Of a stretch of 64,000 nt of DNA, positions 41,823 to 51,813 are shown one piece after another (within the stretch, counting starts at the first letter, position 1; every line of letters starts with the position of its first letter). The DNA is from a candidate division TM6 bacterium GW2011_GWF2_28_16 (GTDB lineage: Bacteria > Babelota > Babeliae > Babelales > UASB340). The notes beneath the pieces were generated by a model, which was not told where the DNA came from, ran no database searches, and saw only the letters and a list, made by a program, of their open reading frames with translations. The position numbers and the translations under genes were made by a program. Location: assembly GCA_000989185.1 (NCBI GenBank), contig LBNX01000002.1, forward strand, positions 1-64,000. Direction: 5' to 3'.

Positions 41823-42745
41823 TTTAAATCTTTAGCTCTGCCAATATTTAAACTAGTACTTTTATCAGCAATTTTTAAAGATTTTTGATTTTTTACATAA
41901 CCTAAAAATTTGCCTTTATTATCAGCCAAAATATAAATATAACATGCACCAATTCCAGTATTATTAAAATTGGTAAAGATTTTGCGTGTACATGGGTTAG
42001 AACAAGTTTTAGAAGAATCTATAATTAATATTTTATACACACTATAATTTTTATTTTTATCCCATTTTCCTAAATACTCAGGTAAAGCATACACAAGCAT
42101 TACATGCCCTGTATTTTCTAGAGCTTTTGCTTTTTTATAACCCTTAACTATAACATCTCCGGGCAAAATATTTTTTATATCACTAATTTTTTCCCAATAT
42201 TTATTTTCTTTTTCAAAAGCATTATAAAAATCTAATGCCTGTGGCCTTGGGCTAGGGTCCCACTCCCCAAATTTTAATTCACTAGATTTTAATTTTTTAC
42301 CCTTTTCTATACTATCATTCCAAAGTTTTTTATTCATATTATCTTTTATATAATCATAATGTTCTGGAGAGTTTTTTTTAATGATAGAACTAATAAAACC
42401 TGAGCAATTACAAAAAGCTGTATTTTCTTTTATTTCACCTTCTGGACACAAAATAAAATCACTTATGATAGTATAATCTTGATATTTAGTTTTATATTCT
42501 TTTGTAATAATTTTTTCTAATAAAAAGTATGCATTATTTAAAATATCTCTAGAAATATTATTAATATCTTTATATTCTTTAAACTCAAGTTCTTTAATAA
42601 ATTCTTGATATTTTTCGGTAAACTCTTGTTCTATTGGGCTTATATAAGCTTTTAAAACTTGATCAAAAATTTCTCTAGCTATTAAATTATTAAAAATAAA
42701 TATTAATATAAAAATAATTTTTATATTTTTTTTAAACATAATCAT
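41819..42745 (-). CDS. Secreted NlpC/P60-like cysteine peptidase candidate
   Basis: Signal-like N-terminus; NCSGFISS catalytic Cys motif, GDVIV, and NTGHVMLVYALPE His motif in canonical order. Confidence 0.6.
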   Translation of the reverse strand: MIMFKKNIKIIFILIFIFNNLIAREIFDQVLKAYISPIEQEFTEKYQEFIKELEFKEYKDINNISRDILNNAYFLLEKIITKEYKTKYQDYTIISDFILCPEGEIKENTAFCNCSGFISSIIKKNSPEHYDYIKDNMNKKLWNDSIEKGKKLKSSELKFGEWDPSPRPQALDFYNAFEKENKYWEKISDIKNILPGDVIVKGYKKAKALENTGHVMLVYALPEYLGKWDKNKNYSVYKILIIDSSKTCSNPCTRKIFTNFNNTGIGACYIYILADNKGKFLGYVKNQKSLKIADKSTSLNIGRAKDLN

Positions 42746-42762
42746 ATTACACTCCCATTAAT

Positions 42763-43365
42763 TTATAACGTTCCAAAATATCTGTCTCCAAAATCACCAA
42801 GCCCTGGAACTATATATTTTTTAGTATTTAATTTAGAATCGACTTGTACATGTATTAATTTAACTTTGGGATAACTTTTTTTTATTTTATTAACACCATA
42901 TTTAGAGCAAATAATAGATACAAAAACTATATTTTCTTCTTTAACCCCTAAATCTTTTAAAATTTCTATAGCTTTTAGTCCAGTACCACCCGTTGCAATC
43001 ATAGGATCTAAAATAATTACAGAATCACTTTTTTTTATTTTAGGTAAATTTTTATAATATAAATTAGCTATTGCTGTAAGCTCATCCCGGCGTAAACCCA
43101 GAAAACCAATATTTGCATATTCAAAAAACTTTAAAAAACCAGGCAACATAGAAAGAGCTGCTCTCAAAATTGGGATAAGTACTATATTATTTTTTAATTT
43201 TATAGCTTTAGTTTTTGTTATAGGCGTAATAATACTTACATTTTCTTTTGCTAAATAATCTCCAACTTCACCAGCCAATAAATATGCAAGTTTTTCTGCA
43301 GTTTCTCTAAATTTTTTTATGTCAGTATTCTTATCTCTTAATATTGAAAGTAAAACATTTTTCAT
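42763..43365 (-). CDS. upp: Uracil phosphoribosyltransferase
   Basis: LRDKNTDIKKFRETAEKLAYLLA, LIPILRAALSMLPG, ILDPMIATGGT, YIVPGLGDFGDRYFGTL; ATG with gggag RBS (listed ORF begins at 43482). Confidence 0.93.
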   Translation of the reverse strand: MKNVLLSILRDKNTDIKKFRETAEKLAYLLAGEVGDYLAKENVSIITPITKTKAIKLKNNIVLIPILRAALSMLPGFLKFFEYANIGFLGLRRDELTAIANLYYKNLPKIKKSDSVIILDPMIATGGTGLKAIEILKDLGVKEENIVFVSIICSKYGVNKIKKSYPKVKLIHVQVDSKLNTKKYIVPGLGDFGDRYFGTL

Positions 43366-43545
43366 AAATACTCCCTTTTTTATTGTATATACTTTTTTAG
43401 TTTTATTAAAAAAAATTATAAAATACAAGATAACGTTATTTATCAATATAAAAATAAAAAATATATAAATATTTACTTTCATAAAAATGGTAAATTAGAA
43501 TAAATCTTTCAAAAATATTTTTTAATAAAATAGGAGACTTCCTGT

Positions 43546-44118
43546 ATGCAAAATAGCCCAATAAAATATGTTATAACCGGGGGGCCATGCACGGGAAAAA
43601 CCACGTTAATTAATTATTTAAAAAATTTGGGGTATCAAACAGTACCTGAAGCTGCAAGTATATTAATAGAACAAGAAATTAAGCTTAAAAAAAATTTTCC
43701 CAAAACCCATTTAGAGCCATTCCACAAAAATTTAATAGCCAAACAACTAGAACTTGAATCTAAAATAGATCTTTCACGAGCAACTTTTATAGATAGAAGC
43801 ATTATAGATACAATAGCTTATTATAATTTCTTTAAATTAGACCTAAAATCGCAAGTCATATCTCTTGCTAAAAATCATAAATATACAAAAATTTTTATTT
43901 TAGATTTTTTAGATAATTATTGTAAAACAGAAATAAGATCTGAAGATTTTAATACTGCTAAAATTTTACAATCACAAATTTTAAATACTTATAAAAATTA
44001 TGGATATAATCCAATTACTGTACCCATAATGCCTGTAGAAAAAAGAGCAGATTTTATATTAAGTTATATTCAAGAATATAATATAAATAGTATTAAAAAT
44101 AATTTTGTTTATTTATAA
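43546..44118 (+). CDS. AAA_28-like P-loop ATPase
   Basis: YVITGGPCTGKTTLINYLKNLGYQTVPEAA...TFIDRSIIDTIAYYNFF. Confidence 0.8.
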   Translation: MQNSPIKYVITGGPCTGKTTLINYLKNLGYQTVPEAASILIEQEIKLKKNFPKTHLEPFHKNLIAKQLELESKIDLSRATFIDRSIIDTIAYYNFFKLDLKSQVISLAKNHKYTKIFILDFLDNYCKTEIRSEDFNTAKILQSQILNTYKNYGYNPITVPIMPVEKRADFILSYIQEYNINSIKNNFVYL

Positions 44119-44131
44119 AAATATAAACACA

Positions 44132-44166
44132 AAAAAAGAGCTCTTAACTTAATAAGAGCTCTTTTT
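44132..44166. terminator. Bidirectional Rho-independent terminator
   Basis: aaaaagagctcttaacttaataagagctctttt. Confidence 0.85.
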
Positions 44167-44186
44167 AATTTGCTATAAGCTAAATC

Positions 44187-44555
44187 TTAATAACGGCTAC
44201 CACCGCGACCGCCACCAAAACCGCCTCTGCTATCGCCACCTCTAGGTGCACCAAAGCCGCCACGGTTTCCACCGAAGCCACCACGGCTACCACCAGAAGA
44301 ACGACGATCATCGGTCTTAGGCTTTGCAGGGTTAACTGTAATTGTTCTGCCTTCAACATCTTTTCCATTTAATTCTGCTATTGCTGTTTCTGCTTCTTCT
44401 TTGTTAGGCATTTCAACAAAAGCAAAACCTCTAGATGTTCCTGTAAATTTATCCATGATTATTGTTGCTTTTTCTACGGCTCCGAAACCTTCGAAGAGTT
44501 CTTTTAATTCTTCTTCTTTGACATTTCTGGACAAATTTCCAACGTAAATATTCAT
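44187..44555 (-). CDS. Glycine-rich RRM RNA-binding protein
   Basis: NIYVGNLSRNVKEEELKELFEGFG (RNP2), GFAFVEM (RNP1), C-terminal RGGFGG repeats. Confidence 0.95.
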   Translation of the reverse strand: MNIYVGNLSRNVKEEELKELFEGFGAVEKATIIMDKFTGTSRGFAFVEMPNKEEAETAIAELNGKDVEGRTITVNPAKPKTDDRRSSGGSRGGFGGNRGGFGAPRGGDSRGGFGGGRGGSRY

Positions 44556-44754
44556 CTTTGATATTTCCTTGTATAAATGAATAAAATATATAAAACTTAA
44601 ATTTTTATCGTAAAGACCACACTCAAAGAAAGTTTTTTAAAATCAAACCAAACACCGAGATAAAAGCCTGTTATATAAAAATTTCAAACGCTATTTAACT
44701 GGTTTTGATACTAGCATATTATAATCTTTATTTCAATGGGGGGTATATAAAAGC

Positions 44755-45477
44755 CTATATTAACGAAATAATTGTGGCCTGACGACCCGAATTTTGACCC
44801 TGTTTTCTAAAAGAATGGAAGTTCGTATCACAAATAGTGCAATTATTATAATTTAAATAGATGTTTTTTGATTTTAGACCCATATCTATTAACTGTAAAT
44901 AAGCATATCTTGGCAAATCAAAATACAGTAAATTATCCTTTTTTAAGATAGCATCTTGACCAAAATGGCTATTTTCTAGGTTTTTAAGAAAATCTGGTTG
45001 AATATTATAACAACATACTTTAGCACATGCGCCAAGATATACAGTAATATCACTAATTTTAGATCCAAAACTTTCTTGCATCTTTTTAACAGTATTATAA
45101 ATAATATTATTAACAGTGCCACGCCAACCGGCATGAGCTATACCTATGGCATGATTAACTGAATCATAAAAAACTATAGGCAAACAATCTGCTGTAAGTA
45201 CACCAATACCTAAATTCCTGATATTTGTAATAAGAAAATCACCCTGATTTTTAAACAAAATTAAATTATTATTAATAATATTATTATTTAAATAATTAAT
45301 ATCTACGTTTATACCTATATTACTATGAGTTTGTTTTAAAAAAACTAACCCATCCAAATTTAATTTAGTTTTTTTTTCTAAAAAAAAATCGATATTATGT
45401 GTTTTATCTGATTTTACACAATCATCCTTTAAATCACCAAAGTAAATTCTAAAAGAAGGATCATTGTGTAAAATCAT
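44755..45477 (-). CDS. PgeF/YfiH (DUF152, laccase-domain) family protein
   Basis: TADCLPIVFYDSVNHAIGIAHAGWRGT; YLGACAKVCCYNI. Confidence 0.94.
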   Translation of the reverse strand: MILHNDPSFRIYFGDLKDDCVKSDKTHNIDFFLEKKTKLNLDGLVFLKQTHSNIGINVDINYLNNNIINNNLILFKNQGDFLITNIRNLGIGVLTADCLPIVFYDSVNHAIGIAHAGWRGTVNNIIYNTVKKMQESFGSKISDITVYLGACAKVCCYNIQPDFLKNLENSHFGQDAILKKDNLLYFDLPRYAYLQLIDMGLKSKNIYLNYNNCTICDTNFHSFRKQGQNSGRQATIISLI

Positions 45478-45492
45478 AAAAACTAACCTTTA

Positions 45493-46731
45493 TTAAAGTT
45501 CTAATTTATTGTTATTTGTATTGTCATTATTTTCCGAAAAATTTCTATATGCATCTTCTTCTGCCTTTTTTCTTAAAAATGTAGGTGTATCTACATCATT
45601 TAAATCAAAAGATTGCGCATAAAGATTTTCTTCAAGATTTTCGGCATTTTTTTCTACTTTGTCAAATTTTGGTTCAAACAATACTTGCGGTTCTTTTACT
45701 GCTTCTTTTGATACAAGAATTGGCTTGTCTTGAGCTGCTACTGCAGGTTTATATTCTTCTTTTTTACTTTCAAAACCTGTTGCTATCACAGTAACCATAA
45801 TTTGACTACCCATACTTGGGTCTATTACAGAACCTAAAATAATTTGGGCATCTTCACTAACCATGTCATGAACAATAGTTGCAGCTTCATTTATTTCATG
45901 CAATCCAAGATCAATATTACCTGTAATATTAATTAATACACCTTTTGCACCATTAATACTTATATCTTCAAGTAATGGAGAGTGTATTGCTTGCAACACT
46001 GCCTTTTTGGCTCTATCTTCACCTTCGGCTCTACCAACACCCATTATTGCCATTCCCATATCTTTCATGACTTCTTTAACGTCAGCAAAATCTACGTTTA
46101 TATGGCCTGCTCTTGTTATAATATCCGAAATACCTTTTACTGCATTTTTTAACACTTCATCTGACAGAGCAAATGCATCTAACATAGATATTTTGGGATC
46201 TGCTTGTTCTAAAAGCTTTTGATTTGGAACAATTATAATAGTATCTACAGCATTTTTTAGATTATTAATTGCTTCTTGAGCATGTGTTAATCGTTTTTTA
46301 CCTTCAAAATTAAATGGCGTTGCTACAACAGCTACAGTTAATACGCCAATATCTTTTGCAGCTTTTGCTATAACAGGTAAAGCACCAGAACCGGTACCAC
46401 CGCCAAAACCTGCAGTCAAAAACAATATATCGGCTTGAGAAATTTTTTCTGTTATTAAATCAAGATCTTCTTCTGCTGCACGCTTGCCAACTTCGGGTTT
46501 AGAACCTGCGCCTAACCCTTTAGTAATCTTTGCCCCTAATTGTATTTTGGTTTGAGCCAAAGACATTGTTAATGCTTGAGCATCTGTATTTGCAGCTAAA
46601 AATTCTACCGATTCTATTTCTCTAGAATTTATCATGCTGTTTACGGCATTTCCACCAGCACCACCAACTCCTATAACTTTTAATTTTGCTCCCAAATTTT
46701 CATTATTTTCTTCAACAGCTAGCTGTATCAT
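45493..46731 (-). CDS. ftsZ: Cell division protein FtsZ
   Basis: LKVIGVGGAGGNAVN, TAGFGGGTGSGALPVIA, NVDFADVKEVM. Confidence 0.98.
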   Translation of the reverse strand: MIQLAVEENNENLGAKLKVIGVGGAGGNAVNSMINSREIESVEFLAANTDAQALTMSLAQTKIQLGAKITKGLGAGSKPEVGKRAAEEDLDLITEKISQADILFLTAGFGGGTGSGALPVIAKAAKDIGVLTVAVVATPFNFEGKKRLTHAQEAINNLKNAVDTIIIVPNQKLLEQADPKISMLDAFALSDEVLKNAVKGISDIITRAGHINVDFADVKEVMKDMGMAIMGVGRAEGEDRAKKAVLQAIHSPLLEDISINGAKGVLINITGNIDLGLHEINEAATIVHDMVSEDAQIILGSVIDPSMGSQIMVTVIATGFESKKEEYKPAVAAQDKPILVSKEAVKEPQVLFEPKFDKVEKNAENLEENLYAQSFDLNDVDTPTFLRKKAEEDAYRNFSENNDNTNNNKLEL

Positions 46732-46760
46732 ATTACTTTCCTTTCTCGTGCTTTTTTTTA

Positions 46761-48008
46761 CTAAATAAAATCATAAATCCAAGATTTCATTCTTTTAAAT
46801 ACTTTTTTAAAATTAGAATCATCATGACCTAAATTAGAATCCATATTGCTATTACCGCTTGCATAAACCAATAAACCATATCCTGTTGAATATATTGGAT
46901 TTTTAAGATTTTCTGGTATTACATATTTTGTGCTTTTTTCTGGATAACCAACTCTTACAGGTAAACCAAAACGTTTTTCTGCAAGTTCTTTCATACCGGC
47001 AAGCATTGCACCACCACCAGTAATAACAAGTCCAGAACCCATAAAGGCTTTTAAATTAAATTTAACAAGTTCATCACATAAAAAATCAAAAATTTCTTCT
47101 GCTCTAGGTTGTAATATTTCAAGCGTAGAAAAAGTTTCTATATTTTTAAATTTCCCTTGATATCCAAGATCTATTTGAACTTTATCTTTATCTAATTCTA
47201 AATATTTATCTTCCCAAACAAATCCATATTCTTTTTTTATTTTTTCAGCTTGTGCTATTGGTAAACCAAGCCCAATTGCTAAATCATTTGTAAAGTGATT
47301 TCCAGCTATAGGGATTACTTTTGAATGTATAATTCGACCATCTTTATAAATTGCAAAATCAGAAGTTCCACCACCAATGTCAAGAATACCAACACCTAAC
47401 TCTTTTTCTGAATCTGTAAGTACAGCATCTGCAGAAGCTATTTGTTCCAAAACAATATCACAAACTTTAACCCCTGCAAGCTCACATGATTTTATAATAT
47501 TTTGAGCAGAAGAAATTGCTCCAGTAATTATATGAACCTGGGCTTCTAGTCTAACACCACTCATACCTAATGAATCGACAATTTGTTCTTGTCCATCAAC
47601 CTTAAAATATTGTGGTAAAACATGTAAAACTTCTTGATCTTTTGGAATAGGTACAGCCTTTGCAGCCTCTATTACTTTATTTATATCTTCTTGAGATACA
47701 TCTCTATTTTTAATAGCAACAACACCAGTAGAATTTAAAGATTTAATATGCCCACCAGAAATTCCAACAGTTGCATATTCTATTTTAATGCCTGTTTTAT
47801 TTTCTGCATCTTGCAAAGCCCTTGATATAGAATCTACAGTCTTTGCAATATTAACAACAACACCTTTTTTTAAACCAAAAGAAGGACTTTGGCCTACGCC
47901 TATTAATTCTAAATTTCCTTCTGGAGAATTTGTTCCAACCAGAACACAAATTTTTGTAGTTCCAATATCTATAGCAGTAAAAACATTGCTATATGTTTTT
48001 TTTATCAT
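46761..48008 (-). CDS. ftsA: Cell division protein FtsA
   Basis: AIDIGTTKICVLVG, GVGILDIGGGTSDFAIYKDG, VITGGGAMLAGMKELAE; C-terminal amphipathic FKKVFKRMKSWIYDFI. Confidence 0.97.
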   Translation of the reverse strand: MIKKTYSNVFTAIDIGTTKICVLVGTNSPEGNLELIGVGQSPSFGLKKGVVVNIAKTVDSISRALQDAENKTGIKIEYATVGISGGHIKSLNSTGVVAIKNRDVSQEDINKVIEAAKAVPIPKDQEVLHVLPQYFKVDGQEQIVDSLGMSGVRLEAQVHIITGAISSAQNIIKSCELAGVKVCDIVLEQIASADAVLTDSEKELGVGILDIGGGTSDFAIYKDGRIIHSKVIPIAGNHFTNDLAIGLGLPIAQAEKIKKEYGFVWEDKYLELDKDKVQIDLGYQGKFKNIETFSTLEILQPRAEEIFDFLCDELVKFNLKAFMGSGLVITGGGAMLAGMKELAEKRFGLPVRVGYPEKSTKYVIPENLKNPIYSTGYGLLVYASGNSNMDSNLGHDDSNFKKVFKRMKSWIYDFI

Positions 48009-48792
48009 AAACCACCCCCTGTTTTAATAAAATTCTTTTATCATATCTTAAATCTAATACATATTTTTTTCGTTTATTTATCTTTTTATTTTCATATAAT
48101 TCTCTAAATATTTTTGATGCATAAAGCAATTTTGTTTCGTCAAAAATATTTTTTTTATTAGTTAAATACAAATAATTATCAAATAATTCTTTTTGTTTAG
48201 ACATTAAAAAAATATTATTTTTATCTTCGTAATTTACTTTATAATTTTCCCATATTTTAGGAGATATTTTGTCTAGAAAATTAAATATATTAAGGGACAA
48301 ACTTTTAGAAGATAAAAATTCTTTGGTATATGTAAACTTATAATCTTTAAATATATTTAAGTTTAAAACAGAATTTTCATCAGCCCAGATAAATTTTTCA
48401 TTTAAAACACAAACAGGTTTTTTACCCATAATTTTTAATTTGGCTACACCGGGAATAGAAAAATCCCATTCAACCAACTTAATAAAATTAAATTCTTGCT
48501 TTAAAATAGAATCAAAATTATCCAAATTTATATTTTCTATTTTATTATTTTTAAAATAATTAGTTACAAAATTAGTCAAAGACAATTTAAGTTCGTCTGA
48601 ATATATTGAATCAAAATATAATTCTATATTATCAGGCCTTAAAATTTCTAACGATTTATCTACAGTAGAAAAAAATAATTGTGTTATTCCCTTTTTTATT
48701 AGAGGAATAACGCCAAATATAATAATTAAAAATACAAGAACAATTAATATTATTCTTATTATATTTTTCGTTTTAGTCGTCTTTTCTTCCAT
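47989..48792 (-). CDS. ftsQ: FtsQ-like divisome membrane protein
   Basis: Single N-terminal TM, POTRA-like region, position overlapping ftsA start in ftsQ-ftsA-ftsZ order; ATG at MEEKTT. Confidence 0.65.
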   Translation of the reverse strand: MEEKTTKTKNIIRIILIVLVFLIIIFGVIPLIKKGITQLFFSTVDKSLEILRPDNIELYFDSIYSDELKLSLTNFVTNYFKNNKIENINLDNFDSILKQEFNFIKLVEWDFSIPGVAKLKIMGKKPVCVLNEKFIWADENSVLNLNIFKDYKFTYTKEFLSSKSLSLNIFNFLDKISPKIWENYKVNYEDKNNIFLMSKQKELFDNYLYLTNKKNIFDETKLLYASKIFRELYENKKINKRKKYVLDLRYDKRILLKQGVVYDKKNI

Positions 48793-48907
48793 GATTTTTA
48801 CCCATTTTTTTAAATTTTGGGAAACATTTTGACTATTTTCAGTCCAAAGCATAGAAAAAAAGAATCAATTTGCGCAATAAATTAAGTTTTTTATAGAAAA
48901 ACAAAAC

Positions 48908-48940
48908 CTAGATAAATTAATTTAAATTTAATTTATCTAG
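48908..48940. repeat. Perfect AT-only inverted repeat
   Basis: CTAGATAAATTAA tttaaat TTAATTTATCTAG, 13-bp arms, between ftsQ and rlmB-like gene; probably a terminator for the minus-strand gene upstream. Confidence 0.6.
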
Positions 48941-48962
48941 ATTTTTAATTAATATTTATAGT

Positions 48963-49700
48963 CTATATCTTATGTTTTAATAAAAACATCAAAATTCCAG
49001 CTGCAACAGAAGCATTGTAAGAAATTTCTATATTTCTTTGTGGAATTGTAATTAAAGTACCTTTATCCTGAACGGACTTTGATATACCAAATTCTTCACT
49101 ACCTATAACCAAACACATAGGAGAATTATAGTTTATTTTTGTAGCATCTTTTCCATTTTCCAAAACAGCCATATATAAATTAAAACCCATAGAATTTATA
49201 TTAGTAACTGCATGTTCTATAGATGGAGATAAATAAATGTCTAAGTACTCAGCAAGTCCCGCAGATGCCTTATGGGTAGCTGCAGTTATTAATGCACCAT
49301 TTTTTTGGCATAAAACAACCGCTTCAACGCCTATACAATAAGCCGAACGCAAAATAGCACCCAAATTTCTGACATCTTTTACGCCATCTAATAATAAAAT
49401 AAATTTTTTATCTTTAAGATTATTTAAATTAGTTAAATATTTAAATGGTGCCACTAAAGCAATAATACCCATATGGTCTGTACAATTAGCCATTTTATCC
49501 AATATTTGTCTTGATACATACTGAGTATTTGGAACATTTTTAGGCAAATATCTTTCTACACGATTAAAAGATTTTGGTAACGGTTTAGTTGTATAAATAG
49601 AAAATAATTTACGTTTTTTTGCTTTTAAAAGCTCAATTATACTATGCGCACCATAAATCATATCCATTGTTTGCTGATTTTTATTACTTTTATTTGCCAT
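48963..49700 (-). CDS. TrmH/RlmB-family rRNA 2'-O-methyltransferase
   Basis: IYGAHSIIELLKAKKR; LLLDGVKDVRNLGAILRSAYCIGVEAVVL; LVIGSEEFGIS; IPQRNIEISYNASVAAGI. Confidence 0.92.
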   Translation of the reverse strand: MANKSNKNQQTMDMIYGAHSIIELLKAKKRKLFSIYTTKPLPKSFNRVERYLPKNVPNTQYVSRQILDKMANCTDHMGIIALVAPFKYLTNLNNLKDKKFILLLDGVKDVRNLGAILRSAYCIGVEAVVLCQKNGALITAATHKASAGLAEYLDIYLSPSIEHAVTNINSMGFNLYMAVLENGKDATKINYNSPMCLVIGSEEFGISKSVQDKGTLITIPQRNIEISYNASVAAGILMFLLKHKI

Positions 49701-49804
49701 CTTAATCTTTTCGTCTTCACAAATTAATTTTTACGTTTATTTTTAACTTATGTTTACAAGTTTATATTAAAATTAAAAAGCTTACAAAGGGTAAAAGGAT
49801 AAAT

Positions 49805-50509
49805 ATGTACATTTTAGAAGGCAATATTGGAGCCGGTAAATCTACATTTTTAAGTGAACTAGCTCACTCTATTAAAGAATTAGAAATATTAACCGAGCCT
49901 GTAAATAATTGGGCAAACCAAATTTTTGGTCAATCTTTACTTGAAAACTTTTATAAAGATACTTCCAGATGGGCCTTTACTTTAGAAAATCTAGCAATGA
50001 TACATAGGGTTAAAGATCACATAGAAATACAAAATAGAAACAATCAAAATATACTAATAGAACGTTCTATATATTCAGGTCATTATTGTTTTTCTTTAAA
50101 TAGCTTTAAAAATGGACACTTAACACAAATAGAATGGGAAATTTATTCAACTTGGGCTAATTATTTACTCAAAAATTGTAATCCACCTGTAGGTTTTATT
50201 TATCTTAAAGCAGATCCAGAAGTGTGCATGCAAAGAATAAAAAAAAGAAATAGAATAAGCGAAAAAAAAATTACACTAGGATATATACGACAAATAGACG
50301 AATGGCACGAAAAATTTTTAATACATAAAGAAAATATTGCACAAAATCTCAAAAACATACCAGTGTTAACACTTGATTGTAACCAAGATTTTGTTGAAAA
50401 TAAAAATTTATTACAGGAACATATTAATAAAGTAAAAGATTTTATTTCTAAAACACAGGCAATACCAAAATTTGTGGAAAAAGTAGCAAATTTTGAACAG
50501 AATCTTTGA
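49805..50509 (+). CDS. Deoxynucleoside kinase family protein
   Basis: YILEGNIGAGKSTFL; TEPVNNW; ILIERSIYSGHYCF; IKKRNR LID. Confidence 0.9.
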   Translation: MYILEGNIGAGKSTFLSELAHSIKELEILTEPVNNWANQIFGQSLLENFYKDTSRWAFTLENLAMIHRVKDHIEIQNRNNQNILIERSIYSGHYCFSLNSFKNGHLTQIEWEIYSTWANYLLKNCNPPVGFIYLKADPEVCMQRIKKRNRISEKKITLGYIRQIDEWHEKFLIHKENIAQNLKNIPVLTLDCNQDFVENKNLLQEHINKVKDFISKTQAIPKFVEKVANFEQNL

Positions 50510-50549
50510 CTTGTTATTTTTTTTACTTTAATATTTATTTGAAATTGAG

Positions 50550-50626
50550 GGGCGAATAGCTCAGTTGGTTAGAGCACCTGCCTTACAAGCAGGGGGTCGC
50601 AGGTTCGAATCCTGCTTCGCCCACCA
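50550..50626 (+). tRNA. tRNA-Val(TAC), CCA encoded
   Basis: GGGCGAATAGCTCAGTTGGTTAGAGC...CCTGCCTTACAAGCAGG...GGTTCGAATCC..TTCGCCCACCA. Confidence 0.95.
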
Positions 50627-50675
50627 TACTTCGCCAAGGCTTCGTATGGCGCGACCAGTATCGGTCTTGCAAATT

Positions 50676-50703
50676 TTGACATACTTTGTTAATTTAAAAT
50701 AAT
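50676..50703 (+). promoter_or_regulatory. Candidate sigma70-type promoter for tRNA-Asn/Asp
   Basis: TTGACA, 16-nt spacer, AATAAT just upstream of tRNA-Asn. Confidence 0.4.
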
Positions 50704-50705
50704 AC

Positions 50706-50781
50706 TCCTCGGTAGCTCAGTTGGTAGAGCAAACGACTGTTAATCGTTGGGTCGCAGGTTCGAGTCCTGCCCGGGGAGCCA
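50706..50781 (+). tRNA. tRNA-Asn(GTT), CCA encoded
   Basis: TCCTCGGTAGCTCAGTTGGTAGAGC...AACGACTGTTAATCGTT...GGTTCGAGTCC..CCGGGGAGCCA. Confidence 0.95.
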
Positions 50782-50795
50782 TAAAATTTTGAGCT

Positions 50796-50872
50796 GGAGC
50801 TGTAGCTCAGTTGGTTAGAGCGTCCGCCTGTCACGCGGAAGGTCGCGAGTTCGAGTCTCGTCAGCTCCGCCA
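50796..50872 (+). tRNA. tRNA-Asp(GTC), CCA encoded
   Basis: GGAGCTGTAGCTCAGTTGGTTAGAGC...TCCGCCTGTCACGCGGA...GTTCGAGTC..CAGCTCCGCCA. Confidence 0.95.
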
Positions 50873-50874
50873 GT

Positions 50875-50937
50875 CTTCGCCTGCGTGGTGAAGTTTACCC
50901 TGAGTAGCGTTAGCGTATCGAAGGGTCTGGCTAGCAC
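50875..50937. repeat. GC-rich palindromic intergenic element
   Basis: CTTCGCCtgcgtGGTGAAG followed by ACCCTgagtagcgttagcgtatcgaAGGGT, 3' of the tRNA cluster. Confidence 0.5.
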
Positions 50938-50986
50938 CAGCCCTTAGTGCCTCAAAAAGCAACGTAGGGTACATCCAGTAAAAAAT

Positions 50987-51018
50987 AAAAAGCACTAGAA
51001 AATTCTAGTGCTTTTTTT
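50987..51018 (+). terminator. Rho-independent terminator (tRNA cluster)
   Basis: aaaaagcactagaaaattctagtgcttttttt. Confidence 0.88.
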
Positions 51019-51051
51019 ATTAAAATAATTTATTTTTAAAAAAAAGTTTTT

Positions 51052-51726
51052 ATGAAACATGCAGTAATAATTTGTAACGGGAATTTATCTTTAACAAAAG
51101 CTAATTTAAATACTTTAATTGCTAATGCCAATTTATTAATAGCAGTAGATGCAGGGTTAAAATATTTTTCAAAATTTAATATAAATCCAGATATTATATT
51201 AGGTGATATGGATTCTATATCGCCTAATATTTTAAACAAATATAAAGATAATAATAAAATAAAAAAAATTTTTTATAATAAAAATAAAGACCAAACAGAT
51301 ACAGAACTTGCTATTATACAAGCTCTAAATATAGGCGCAAAAAAAATTACCATAATTGCAGGCACAGGCAAAAGGGTTGACCACACAATTGGCAATATAG
51401 AACTACTAAAAAAATATCCAAATATAATTACGCTTATGGAAAATAATACAAAAATATTAGTACTAAATAATAAAAAAAAATTAATTTTAAAAAATAATTA
51501 TAAAAATTTTAATAACAAAAAAAATATTGTTTCACTGTTTTCTATAAATAACCCAAAAATTACGACAACTAATCTAAAATATAATTTAAATAATCAAGAA
51601 TTAATTTTTCCCACACATGGTGTTAGTAATAAAATAGCACTTAATCCAGCAAGTATAAGTATAAACTCAGGCTTATTAATAGTATGCGCAAATATTAATA
51701 TCGATTTAGAAATAAAAAATAAATAA
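51052..51726 (+). CDS. thiN: Thiamine pyrophosphokinase
   Basis: PDIILGDMDSISP; KDQTDTELAIIQALNIGAKKITIIAGTGKRVDHTIGNIELL. Confidence 0.9.
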   Translation: MKHAVIICNGNLSLTKANLNTLIANANLLIAVDAGLKYFSKFNINPDIILGDMDSISPNILNKYKDNNKIKKIFYNKNKDQTDTELAIIQALNIGAKKITIIAGTGKRVDHTIGNIELLKKYPNIITLMENNTKILVLNNKKKLILKNNYKNFNNKKNIVSLFSINNPKITTTNLKYNLNNQELIFPTHGVSNKIALNPASISINSGLLIVCANINIDLEIKNK

Positions 51727-51813
51727 ATTTTTTATAATTTTTAATTTAAAAATATTACTATATAATTTAGTGAACAAATTTTTAAAATTTTAATATTTAT
51801 ACAAAGTAGTTAT

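Noticed and set aside
44180-44368. 62-aa ORF MEKMLKAEQLQLTLQ...VAVVAVIKI
   Set aside because: Alternative frame of the Gly-rich tail of the RRM gene.
51540-51800. Possible short RNA or regulatory region between thiN and the FkbM gene
   Set aside because: Mostly thiN coding sequence plus simple AT-rich spacer; no TPP-riboswitch-like conserved elements recognised.
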